From positions 3,534,001 to 3,598,000 of the forward strand of contig NC_133121.1 in NCBI RefSeq assembly GCF_033568475.1: a stretch of DNA of 64,000 nucleotides. The letters are read 5' to 3'. Made by a program: the position numbers and the translations under genes. How positions within the stretch are numbered: position 1 is the stretch's first letter; each line of letters opens with the position of its first letter. The notes beneath the pieces are model-generated. The model did no database searches, was not told where the DNA came from, and was given only the letters and a program-made list of their open reading frames with translations. This DNA is from Henckelia pumila (taxonomy: Eukaryota > Streptophyta > Magnoliopsida > Lamiales > Gesneriaceae). Positions 43,151 through 53,244 of the stretch are shown piece after piece.

Positions 43151-45789
43151 TGTAACACCCGGTATTTTAATTTCGTAAATCCGCCTGCATAATTAGGATT
43201 TTTAATTATTTAAATTTATGATTTATGGGTTAAATAATTATGTGAATTATTTATGCATGATTTAATTTATTTTTTAAGCATTTAACCCATAAATAGTGAT
43301 TTTTATGATTTTTGGTATTTTTATTATTTAATCGCGTAGACGGGACCGTGGACGGACGAGATGACAACTTTCCACCCAAATTATTTTATGAGCCTTTTTA
43401 GAGCCTTAAAATATTATTTTAAGTTTTATTATCTCAAAATTTTAAGTATTTAATTTTATTTAATTTTAGGGGTCATTTTTATCCAAAATTAGCCAAAATA
43501 ATGATTTTTAATTATCTTTAAAATTCCCCTAATTCTTAATTTCGGGATTTTATAAATTTTAATTTAAAGTTTCTGATTTAATTTTTATTAGAATGTTTAA
43601 ATTTTATATTATTCTATTTATTAACTTAAAAACCTATTTCCTTAATTATTGAAACCTAAATCTACCCAACCCCACCCAAACCTCACGTCACTCTCAAACT
43701 TCAGCCGTCACCCCCACTCACTTTCTTCATCCTCTCGACCCCAGCAAACCCAGGAAGCCATAGCCAAGGATCGTGAAGCTCCAAGCGTCCCGTATTTGCG
43801 TCCCGTCGTCCCGGAACCGTCTCACGCTCGCGTTTCTCGTCGTCTACGGTGAAAGGCATGATTTCTTTCTTGAATTTTCGTACCATCTCAGTAATTATTG
43901 TAGGCGTATGGTGTATGTACTAAATTCTTTAAGAAATTACAGAAAATATGGTTTCCTCTCGGTTGCACATTCATGGCGCCTTGTTTTGTTTTCGTTCATG
44001 GACATACACATGTTTTCATGGTTACGGACGGCTAGGGTGCTGGTCAGGGATTCCTAGGTTGAGGTAGGGTGGTTTGGGCTCGAGTGGCTTGAGTGGTTCG
44101 AGCCAAACGAGCCCAAGTTTTGAGCTAGTGCAGTCGGCGGCTAAGGTTGACGCAGGTAAGGGTTACGGGTTCAGAGGCTTCGGGTTCGTCGTGCAGTCGT
44201 GCATGGGGCTGGGGCTAGGCATGGGTTAGGTCCGCCCGGACGTGGGCTACGTCCGGGCGGCGGCGCTCCGGCCAGGGGCGGCCGGAGCCGGCCGGCAGCA
44301 GGCCAAGAGGGCCTGCTGCTCACGGCCGAGAGGCTGTGGGAGAGGGGGGATCGGGTTGGGCTAGTCTAGGGGTCCGGGTCGGGTCTGGGTGGTCCGGGTC
44401 GGGTCGGCTAGGTAGTGGGTCGGGTTAGTGAGTTCGGGTCCGAGTTTGGTGGTCCGGGCTCGAGTATTTTATTTTTTTAAGTATTTTACAAAATTATGTG
44501 TTTTTGAGACTAATAAATTGAAATAAAATTATTTGGACTCCCAAATAATTTTATTTGGACTTTTAAAATTTTAATTAAGTTAGTCCATTAATTTTGTGAG
44601 CTTTTGAGCCCATAAAAATTATTGGGCCAGTCTATGAGTTTTTGGGCCCATTGGGCCAGTGTAAGTGTTATTGGGCTTGGTAAAATTTTTAATGGGCTTT
44701 ATTAATTTAATTGGGCTTAGAATAATTATTTGGGCTTAAGGTTTGAAATAATGGGCTTAAGTATGTTAATGGGCCAGATTTAAGTTAATGGGCTTGTGTG
44801 TAGGGCCAGCAGTCCAGGACCATCCCTGAGAAAATTTGCATGTGTCCTGAATATATATTTAATTATTTTTATGCATTTAAGTTATTTTAATATTTATACG
44901 TTAGTAAGAAATTAAATTAAATATATATGATGGACACATATTTTATTCAAGTACATGCATTCATGAAATATTATTTTATGCATGATTTAATGTTAAATTG
45001 AGCAATAAAATATTTTATGTTGGAAGTTGAAGTAGTGTGACAATTTAAGGGGGATTCGTCCCCATATGATTGAAGGGCAGTTTACTGCCAATTTAATGAG
45101 GTGATTCGTCACCGGCCACGTACGTAGGTTTCCACGCTGATCAGTATTTAATGTATGATTTAAGGTTACACTACGGATACAACCATGCGATGTTAGAAAA
45201 TGAATTGCTCAATAATGTTATGTATTAAGTTATGTATGTTTATTTAAGTTAAGTATGTTATGAAATTTTAAGCATGCTCATTCATGTATATGTATGTATT
45301 AGTATTAAATTGGTTTAAATTATTTTAAACCCTTGTTATGTTAGCATGTTGGGCCTCTAGGCTCACTACACTGGTATGGTGCAGGTGAGTACGTTGAGGA
45401 TGACGTTGTACCCACCGGAGGCGAGGACGTATGAGCATGCATGCAGTGGCCCCGTGACCGTGAAATATTCTGAGTCGCTATGCATGATATTGTTTTTGTC
45501 AGAATGATACATTTTTATTATTTTCAGTTGCTCTAGAATATTTATTTAATATTTTCAGTGCATGCAAACTTTTATTTATTTATGCAGTATATTTTTAATT
45601 AATGTTTGACTCAGATATTTATTATATTTTTAAGAATGCATTTTTATTTAAGTATTTAATTGGTTATTCATTTTAAATACCTTTATTCGGTGCATATATG
45701 TATGGGCATATATGTACATATTATATTTAGTAAGTATAAAAAAAAAAAATTTCCGCATATTTATTTATTATAGAGTTAGGGTCGTTTCA
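43151..45789 (+). repeat. 5' LTR of the intact chromovirus
   Basis: 2639 bp. Contains a GC-rich hairpin cluster (44232-44319), a run of hairpins with 5-bp stems (45050-45113), and near the 3' end a block with the palindrome GCCTCTAGGC followed by a CAG/GTGAGT donor-like site (45384/45385). An A-run near 45729 differs in length from the 3' copy. Small open frames inside the LTR are repeated in both copies and are not considered genes. Confidence 0.93.
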
Positions 45790-45791
45790 GT

Positions 45792-45803
45792 TGGTATCAG
45801 AGC
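45792..45803 (+). promoter_or_regulatory. Primer-binding site (initiator Met tRNA)
   Basis: TGGTATCAGAGC lies two bases after the 5' LTR and is complementary to the 3' end of plant initiator Met tRNA, the usual primer of chromoviruses. Confidence 0.92.
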
Positions 45804-45937
45804 ACGGTCCTCGGAGGGGCCTCACTGCTATGCGAGCTCAGAAATCCACGCTACCGGTCTGTAAGTTTTAAACGTTTATAGCATGATTTAATTTATAGAA
45901 TTTAAGTTAGTATTAATTTCAAAACACTTAGTTATGC

Positions 45938-48900
45938 ATGGCGATTTACGTAAATAAATATGTGGTGGTGCAGAATGCCTCCCAGACAGGTGAACTAACG
46001 TGGGAGACCTCCACATCCACCTCCACCTCCACCGCCACCTCAGCAGCACCCTATTACAGCACTGGAGCAGGCCAGTGCCACTATGACGGCGGGTATTACT
46101 GCCTTGCTGGAGCAGCAGGCAGCCGTCCCAGACTGTCCCACGAGGAGGACGTCGCGGAGAGGTTCCAGAAGAAGGGGCCTAAGGAGTTTTTGGGGACCAC
46201 CGATCCGTTGGTGGCTGAGGGATGGATTCGCTCACTTGAGTCCATCTTTGACTATATGGGTATCACAGACGCCGACAGGGTGAGCTGTGCTACATACATG
46301 ATGCGAGGCGATGCAGCCTCATGGTGGGAGGGAGCAGTACGAGGAGTCCATCTACCTACTCTGACATGGGCTGAGTTCAGGCGTATCTTCTACGCCAAAT
46401 ATTTCACTGAGGATGTGCGCAGTCGCATGATCCGAGAGTTCATGAGTCTCCGGCAGGGGGACCGATCTGTGGTGGAGTACATAAGCCAGTTTGAGAGGGG
46501 CTCTCGTTTTGTGCCCATGATTGCTGATAGTCCGCAGGAGAAGATGCGGCAGTTTGTTGAGGGCCTGAAGGCTGAGATCAGGCATGACGTGCGCATGGCA
46601 GACGTGTTTACATATGAGTCTGCAGTCAGCAGGGCTTTGCGTTCGGAGGAGGGTCGGAGAGCGATCCAGAGAGAGCAGCAGCAGGGTAAGAGGCAGTTTG
46701 TTCAGACAGGGTATCAGCGACCATCTTCGCAGCCACCTGCGAAGAAGCAGTATACAGGGCCGGCTAAGGGCCCGAATCAGCAGCAGAGGCCACAGCAGCA
46801 GAGGCCGCAGCAGCAGCAGAGGGGCGGGGCCCCTAATTCCATAGCTCATCCCACTTGCCCGAAGTGCCAGAAGATGCATTCGGGACCTTGCCTATTGGGA
46901 GCAGGAGTTTGCTTCCACTGCAGAGAGCCGGGGCATCAGATTGCTAACTGCCCCAGGAAGAAGAACACCGCTGGTAGGGTGTTCGTGATGCAGGCTGAGG
47001 AGGTCGACCCAGACACCTCCTTGATCACCGGGAGAATTCTAGTTGGAGGCAACTCCACGTTTGCGTTGCTAGATTCAGGGGCTACGCATTCGTTTATCTC
47101 CCTGGAGTTTATCCGGCGGGTAGGCATCACACCTGAGAGTAGTGACAGTGGGTATGATGTTACTATGCCGTCAGGGCAGGTTATGTCTACCTCGAAAGTT
47201 ATTCGAGGACTGGAGTTAGAGCTGCAGGGACACTCCATTCGAGCAGATGTAGTAGTCTTGCCTTTGAGTGGTTTTGATCTTATTTTGGGTATGGACTGGT
47301 TGACAGTCAATGGAGCTTCGATTGATTTTCGTCGGAGATCAGTGTCAGTGAGACCTACAGGGGGCGACCCGTTCACTTTTCATGCATCTCAGAGCAGTGA
47401 TATTCCTCAGGTGATATCCTATATTCAGGCGAGGAAGTTGTTGGGACGGGGTTGCCAGGGGTTTCTAGCGAGTATTGTCACGACTTCAGAACCATCTAGC
47501 AGATCATTATCAGAGTTAGAGGTGGTTCGTGACTTTCCGGATGTCTTTCCGGAGGATGTTGCCGGAATTCCACCAGTGAAAGAGGTGGAGTTCATTATTG
47601 ACTTAGTGCCAGACACCGTGCCTATCTCTAAGGCACCGTACAGGCTTGCTCCTACCGAGATGAAAGAGTTGAAGGAGCAGATACAGGAGTTGTTAGAGAA
47701 AGGCTTCGTTCGACCTAGCTTTTCTCCTTGGGGAGCTCCGGTGTTGTTTGTGAAGAAGAAGGATGGCAGTATGAGACTGTGCATCGATTACCGAGAGCTT
47801 AACAGAGTCACAGTGAAGAACAAGTATCCACTGCCGAGGATAGAGGACTTGTTTGACCAGTTGCAGGGAGCTTCAGTGTTCTCCAAGATCGATCTGCGAT
47901 CTGGTTACCATCAGTTGCGTGTTAGGGATGCAGATGTGTCCAAGACTGCTTTCCGGACACGATATGGGCATTACGAGTTCTTGGTGATGCCATTTGGGTT
48001 GACCAATGCTCCAGCGGTTTTCATGGATCTCATGAACCGAGTCTTTCAGCCATATCTGGATCAGTTCATCATAGTCTTTATTGATGATATTTTGATCTAT
48101 TCTAGGAGCATCGAGGAGCATAGACAGCACCTTCAGACCGCATTGCAGACTTTGAGGGAGCATCGGTTGTATGTCAAGTTCAGCAAGTGCGAGTTTTGGC
48201 TTGAGCAGGTGGCATTTCTTGGCCACATTATTTCGAGGGATGGAGTTGCAGTCGACCAGTCTAAGGTGGAGGCAGTGCAGAATTGGGGCATTCCGAAGAA
48301 TGCTTCAGAGATTCGCAGTTTCTTGGGTTTGGCCGGATACTACAGGAAGTTCATCAAGGGTTTTTCCTCTATTGCAGTACCCTTGACTTCCTTGACCAAG
48401 AAGAATGCGAAGTTTATATGGAGTTCAGACTGTCAGAGGAGCTTCGATCAGCTGAAGGAAGCACTCACTACAGCACCAGTGTTAGCGATGACAGTACCAC
48501 ACGAGGAGTTAGTGGTTTACACCGACGCGTCTAAACTTGGTTTAGGCGCAGTGCTTATGCAGTGTGGTAAGGTTATTGCGTATGCGTCGAGACAGTTGAA
48601 GATTCATGAGCAGAACTACCCGACGCATGACTTGGAGTTGGCAGCAGTGGTCTTCGCTTTGAAAATCTGGAGGCACTATCTGTATGGCGAGAAGTGCAAG
48701 ATTTTCACAGACCACAAGAGCCTCAAGTACTTCTTCACCCAGAAGGATTTAAACATGAGACAGCGCAGATGGTTGGAGTTGGTGAAGGACTATGACTGTG
48801 ACATTAGCTACCATCCGGGTAAGGCTAATGTGGTGGCAGATGCTTTGAGTCGGAAGTCGTCAGTGGTATCATGTTTGACTGTGCAGTTACCACTACAGAC

Positions 48901-50404
48901 CGAGATTCAGAGATTTGATTTGGAGTGCTATCCGAGTGGCCATGCACCGAGCTTGTCAGTGTTGACGGTGCAACCAGTTCTACGAGATCGGATTAGAGAG
49001 GGGCAGACCACTGATGAGGAGTTACAGCGATGGAGACAGAGAGATGAGGCTAGAGGAAATCTCTTGTATACAGTGGAGGATGGCATCGTTCAGTACCGTG
49101 GTAGGATGTGGGTACCGAACGTCGATCAGTTGCGAGCTGAGATTTTGACAGAGGCTCACGCATCTCCGTACTCCATTCACCCCGGAAGTACGAAGATGTA
49201 CAAGGACTTGCAGCTATTGTATTGGTGGCCCGGGATGAAGAGTGACATCGGGAGAGTGGTGTCAGAGTGCTTGACTTGTCAGCAAGTCAAGGCAGAGCAT
49301 CAGCGTCCAGCAGGACTTCTTAGACCTCTCCCCATTCCGGAATGGAAGTGGGAGAACATTACGATGGACTTTGTAGTTGGCTTACCGAGGAGTACTAGAG
49401 GGTGCACAGCGATTTGGGTGATTGTGGATAGACTCACCAAGTCAGCTCATTTCTTGCCGGTAAGGACTACTTACACCTTGACACAGTATGCAGAGCTTTA
49501 CATCAGAGAGATTGTTAGACTGCATGGCATACCAGTGTCTATCGTGTCAGACAGAGATCCGAGGTTCACCTCAGCGTTTTGGAAGAGTCTGCACACAGCT
49601 TTGGGGACTAGACTCTTGTTCAGTACAGCTTTTCATCCCCAGACAGATGGGCAGTCCGAGAGAGTGATCCAGGTTCTCGAAGATCTTTTGAGAGCTTGTG
49701 TCATCGATTTTCGAGGATCTTGGGAGACTAGACTGCCATTAGTGGAGTTTATCTATAACAACAGCTTTCAGTCGTCTATAGGTATGGCTCCATATGCAGC
49801 ACTCTATGGGAGGAGATGCAGATCTCCGGTGCATTGGGATGAGGTTGGAGAGAGGATTTTGTTGGGTCCGGAGATTGTGCAGCAGACAGCTGACATTGTG
49901 ACGCAGATTCGAGACAGGATGAGGACTGCGCAGAGTCGGCAGAAGAGTTATGCAGATGCCAGACGACGCGATTTGGAGTTCGCGGTAGGTGATCACGTAT
50001 TCCTGAAGGTGTCACCTATGAAGGGAGTAGCGCGTTTTGGGCGGAGAGGCAAACTTAATCCGAGATACATAGGGCCATTTGAGATCTTGGAGCGAGTTGG
50101 CACGTTGGCCTACCGTTTAGCTCTACCTCCAGGGCTAGCGGCAGTGCACAACGTTTTCCATGTATCCATGCTTCGGAGATATGTATCCAATCCGTCGCAT
50201 GTGTTGGATTTTGAGCCCTTACAGTTGCCACCAGATCTGGTGTATGAGGAGAGACCAGTGCGGATCTTGGCTAGAGAGGAGCGGAGGCTTAGGACGCGGG
50301 TCATACCGATGGTCAGAGTCCAGTGGCTGAATCACTCGGAGGAGGAAGCTACTTGGGAGACCGAGGAGGATATGAGGACTCGCTACCCGGAGATGTTCGG
50401 GTAA
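45938..50404 (+). CDS. Ty3 chromovirus gag-pol polyprotein
   Basis: A 1488-codon frame. In order: gag ([20 protein letters not shown] from about 86), zinc knuckle [14 protein letters not shown] (about 326), aspartic protease [10 protein letters not shown] (about 376), reverse transcriptase with FIDDILIYS (about 713), RNase H VYTDAS (about 856), integrase with HPGST...CLTCQQ and the DDE residues (about 1075-1300), then a GPF-type module and a chromodomain-like tail ending [20 protein letters not shown]. All catalytic motifs are present. The first 60-65 residues look out of frame: the family-like start ATGCCTCCC at 45975 is in another frame, meets TAA at 45996-45998, and its Pro-rich N-terminal gag continues in that frame to about 46130, where the main frame takes over. 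The listed start is simply the first ATG of the long frame. The element may therefore make a faulty Gag N-terminus. Confidence 0.92.
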   Translation: MAIYVNKYVVVQNASQTGELTWETSTSTSTSTATSAAPYYSTGAGQCHYDGGYYCLAGAAGSRPRLSHEEDVAERFQKKGPKEFLGTTDPLVAEGWIRSLESIFDYMGITDADRVSCATYMMRGDAASWWEGAVRGVHLPTLTWAEFRRIFYAKYFTEDVRSRMIREFMSLRQGDRSVVEYISQFERGSRFVPMIADSPQEKMRQFVEGLKAEIRHDVRMADVFTYESAVSRALRSEEGRRAIQREQQQGKRQFVQTGYQRPSSQPPAKKQYTGPAKGPNQQQRPQQQRPQQQQRGGAPNSIAHPTCPKCQKMHSGPCLLGAGVCFHCREPGHQIANCPRKKNTAGRVFVMQAEEVDPDTSLITGRILVGGNSTFALLDSGATHSFISLEFIRRVGITPESSDSGYDVTMPSGQVMSTSKVIRGLELELQGHSIRADVVVLPLSGFDLILGMDWLTVNGASIDFRRRSVSVRPTGGDPFTFHASQSSDIPQVISYIQARKLLGRGCQGFLASIVTTSEPSSRSLSELEVVRDFPDVFPEDVAGIPPVKEVEFIIDLVPDTVPISKAPYRLAPTEMKELKEQIQELLEKGFVRPSFSPWGAPVLFVKKKDGSMRLCIDYRELNRVTVKNKYPLPRIEDLFDQLQGASVFSKIDLRSGYHQLRVRDADVSKTAFRTRYGHYEFLVMPFGLTNAPAVFMDLMNRVFQPYLDQFIIVFIDDILIYSRSIEEHRQHLQTALQTLREHRLYVKFSKCEFWLEQVAFLGHIISRDGVAVDQSKVEAVQNWGIPKNASEIRSFLGLAGYYRKFIKGFSSIAVPLTSLTKKNAKFIWSSDCQRSFDQLKEALTTAPVLAMTVPHEELVVYTDASKLGLGAVLMQCGKVIAYASRQLKIHEQNYPTHDLELAAVVFALKIWRHYLYGEKCKIFTDHKSLKYFFTQKDLNMRQRRWLELVKDYDCDISYHPGKANVVADALSRKSSVVSCLTVQLPLQTEIQRFDLECYPSGHAPSLSVLTVQPVLRDRIREGQTTDEELQRWRQRDEARGNLLYTVEDGIVQYRGRMWVPNVDQLRAEILTEAHASPYSIHPGSTKMYKDLQLLYWWPGMKSDIGRVVSECLTCQQVKAEHQRPAGLLRPLPIPEWKWENITMDFVVGLPRSTRGCTAIWVIVDRLTKSAHFLPVRTTYTLTQYAELYIREIVRLHGIPVSIVSDRDPRFTSAFWKSLHTALGTRLLFSTAFHPQTDGQSERVIQVLEDLLRACVIDFRGSWETRLPLVEFIYNNSFQSSIGMAPYAALYGRRCRSPVHWDEVGERILLGPEIVQQTADIVTQIRDRMRTAQSRQKSYADARRRDLEFAVGDHVFLKVSPMKGVARFGRRGKLNPRYIGPFEILERVGTLAYRLALPPGLAAVHNVFHVSMLRRYVSNPSHVLDFEPLQLPPDLVYEERPVRILAREERRLRTRVIPMVRVQWLNHSEEEATWETEEDMRTRYPEMFG

Positions 50405-50435
50405 GTACTTTAATTTCGAGGACGAAATTCAATTT

Positions 50436-50449
50436 AAGGGGGGGAGAAT
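50436..50449 (+). promoter_or_regulatory. Polypurine tract of the intact chromovirus
   Basis: AAGGGGGGGAGAAT directly before the 3' LTR, the expected start point for plus-strand DNA synthesis. Confidence 0.88.
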
Positions 50450-53087
50450 TGTAACACCCGGTATTTTAATTTCGTAAATCCGCCTGCATAATTAGGATTT
50501 TTAATTATTTAAATTTATGATTTATGGGTTAAATAATTATGTGAATTATTTATGCATGATTTAATTTATTTTTTAAGCATTTAACCCATAAATAGTGATT
50601 TTTATGATTTTTGGTATTTTTATTATTTAATCGCGTAGACGGGACCGTGGACGGACGAGATGACAACTTTCCACCCAAATTATTTTATGAGCCTTTTTAG
50701 AGCCTTAAAATATTATTTTAAGTTTTATTATCTCAAAATTTTAAGTATTTAATTTTATTTAATTTTAGGGGTCATTTTTATCCAAAATTAGCCAAAATAA
50801 TGATTTTTAATTATCTTTAAAATTCCCCTAATTCTTAATTTCGGGATTTTATAAATTTTAATTTAAAGTTTCTGATTTAATTTTTATTAGAATGTTTAAA
50901 TTTTATATTATTCTATTTATTAACTTAAAAACCTATTTCCTTAATTATTGAAACCTAAATCTACCCAACCCCACCCAAACCTCACGTCACTCTCAAACTT
51001 CAGCCGTCACCCCCACTCACTTTCTTCATCCTCTCGACCCCAGCAAACCCAGGAAGCCATAGCCAAGGATCGTGAAGCTCCAAGCGTCCCGTATTTGCGT
51101 CCCGTCGTCCCGGAACCGTCTCACGCTCGCGTTTCTCGTCGTCTACGGTGAAAGGCATGATTTCTTTCTTGAATTTTCGTACCATCTCAGTAATTATTGT
51201 AGGCGTATGGTGTATGTACTAAATTCTTTAAGAAATTACAGAAAATATGGTTTCCTCTCGGTTGCACATTCATGGCGCCTTGTTTTGTTTTCGTTCATGG
51301 ACATACACATGTTTTCATGGTTACGGACGGCTAGGGTGCTGGTCAGGGATTCCTAGGTTGAGGTAGGGTGGTTTGGGCTCGAGTGGCTCGAGTGGTTCGA
51401 GCCAAACGAGCCCAAGTTTTGAGCTAGTGCAGTCGGCGGCTAGGGTTGACGCAGGTAAGGGTTACGGGTTCAGAGGCTTCGGGTTCGTCGTGCAGTCGTG
51501 CATGGGGCTGGGGCTAGGCATGGGTTAGGTCCGCCCGGACGTGGGCTACGTCCGGGCGGCGGCGCTCCGGCCAGGGGCGGCCGGAGCCGGCCGGCAGCAG
51601 GCCAAGAGGGCCTGCTGCTCACGGCCGAGAGGCTGTGGGAGAGGGGGGATCGGGTTGGGCTAGTCTAGGGGTCCGGGTCGGGTCTGGGTGGTCCGGGTCG
51701 GGTCGGCTAGGTAGTGGGTCGGGTTAGTGAGTTCGGGTCCGAGTTTGGTGGGCCGGGCTCGAGTATTTTATTTTTTTAAGTATTTTACAAAATTATGTGT
51801 TTTTGAGACTAATAAATTGAAATAAAATTATTTGGACTCCCAAATAATTTTATTTGGACTTTTAAAATTTTAATTAAGTTAGTCCATTAATTTTGTGAGC
51901 TTTTGAGCCCATAAAAATTATTGGGCCAGTCTATGAGTTTTTGGGCCCATTGGGCCAGTGTAAGTGTTATTGGGCTTGGTAAAATTTTTAATGGGCTTTA
52001 TTAATTTAATTGGGCTTAGAATAATTATTTGGGCTTAAGGTTTGAAATAATGGGCTTAAGTATGTTAATGGGCCAGATTTAAGTTAATGGGCTTGTGTGT
52101 AGGGCCAGCAGTCCAGGACCATCCCTGAGAAAATTTGCATGTGTCCTGAATATATATTTAATTATTTTTATGCATTTAAGTTATTTTAATATTTATACGT
52201 TAGTAAGAAATTAAATTAAATATATATGATGGACACATATTTTATTCAAGTACATGCATTCATGAAATATTATTTTATGCATGATTTAATGTTAAATTGA
52301 GCAATAAAATATTTTATGTTGGAAGTTGAAGTAGTGTGATAATTTAAGGGGGATTCGTCCCCATATGATTGAAGGGCAGTTTACTGCCAATTTAATGAGG
52401 TGATTCGTCACCGGCCACGTACGTAGGTTTCCACGCTGATCAGTATTTAATGTATGATTTAAGGTTACACTACGGATACAACCATGCGATGTTAGAAAAT
52501 GAATTGCTCAATAATGTTATGTATTAAGTTATGTATGTTTATTTAAGTTAAGTATGTTATGAAATTTTAAGCATGCTCATTCATGTATATGTATGTATTA
52601 GTATTAAATTGGTTTAAATTATTTTAAACCCTTGTTATGTTAGCATGTTGGGCCTCTAGGCTCACTACACTGGTATGGTGCAGGTGAGTACGTTGAGGAT
52701 GACGTTGTACCCACCGGAGGCGAGGACGTATGAGCATGCATGCAGTGGCCCCGTGACCGTGAAATATTCTGAGTCGCTATGCATGATATTGTTTCTGTCA
52801 GAATGATACATTTTTATTATTTTCAGTTGCTCTAGAATATTTATTTAATATTTTCAGTGCATGCAAACTTTTATTTATTTATGCAGTATATTTTTAATTA
52901 ATGTTTGACTCAGATATTTATTATATTTTTAAGAATGCATTTTTATTTAAGTATTTAATTGGTTATTCATTTTAAATACCTTTATTCGGTGCATATATGT
53001 ATGGGCATATATGTACATATTATATTTAGTAAGTATAAAAAAAAAATTTTCCGCATATTTATTTATTATAGAGTTAGGGTCGTTTCA
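50450..53087 (+). repeat. 3' LTR of the intact chromovirus
   Basis: 2638 bp, almost identical to 43151-45789. The hairpin array is at 52349-52412. It ends GTTTCA, followed by the target duplication GGAAC. Confidence 0.93.
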
Positions 53088-53092
53088 GGAAC

Positions 53093-53239
53093 AGTAGTAG
53101 TAGTGGGCGCACACTGGAAGTCAGGACAGCGCCGAGCAGAATGTCTCTGGCGGCTGCAGAGCTGGCAGCGGCCCAAGTAAGGGCGTGAGGGACGCGAGCC
53201 CATGGCCTGAGGGTTCGGCAGGGGCGGTGGCCGAGAATT
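53093..53239 (-). pseudogene. Copia gag zinc-knuckle fragment between the two insertions
   Basis: The minus strand encodes CQLCSRQRHSARRC, a CCHC zinc knuckle (C-x2-C-x4-H-x4-C), preceded by a Pro/Arg-rich linker. It is the missing middle of the copia relic and joins in frame with the pieces on either side once the insertions are mentally removed. Confidence 0.85.
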
Positions 53240-53244
53240 CCAGG

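Larger units (their letters stand above)
43151..53087 (+). mobile_element. Near-intact Ty3 chromovirus (Tekay/Del-like), 9.9 kb
   Basis: Two LTRs of 2639 and 2638 bp, both TGTAACACCCGG...GTTTCA, flank a 4.66-kb interior. It has an initiator-Met primer site, one long gag-pol frame and a polypurine tract. The perfect target duplication GGAAC lies at 43146-43150 and 53088-53092. By eye the LTRs differ at only about five or six bases plus one A-run length, so the insertion is very recent. Long LTRs, single frame and C-terminal chromodomain-like tail fit Tekay/Del. It sits inside the copia relic in opposite orientation. Confidence 0.95.

Noticed and set aside
43773..44057. Open frames in the chromovirus LTR, repeated at 51072-51356
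   Set aside because: Present only because the LTR is duplicated; no protein family and not conserved in the related LTR.
46352..46879. Long minus-strand frame inside gag-pol
   Set aside because: Shadow of the plus-strand gag frame in GC-rich coding DNA.
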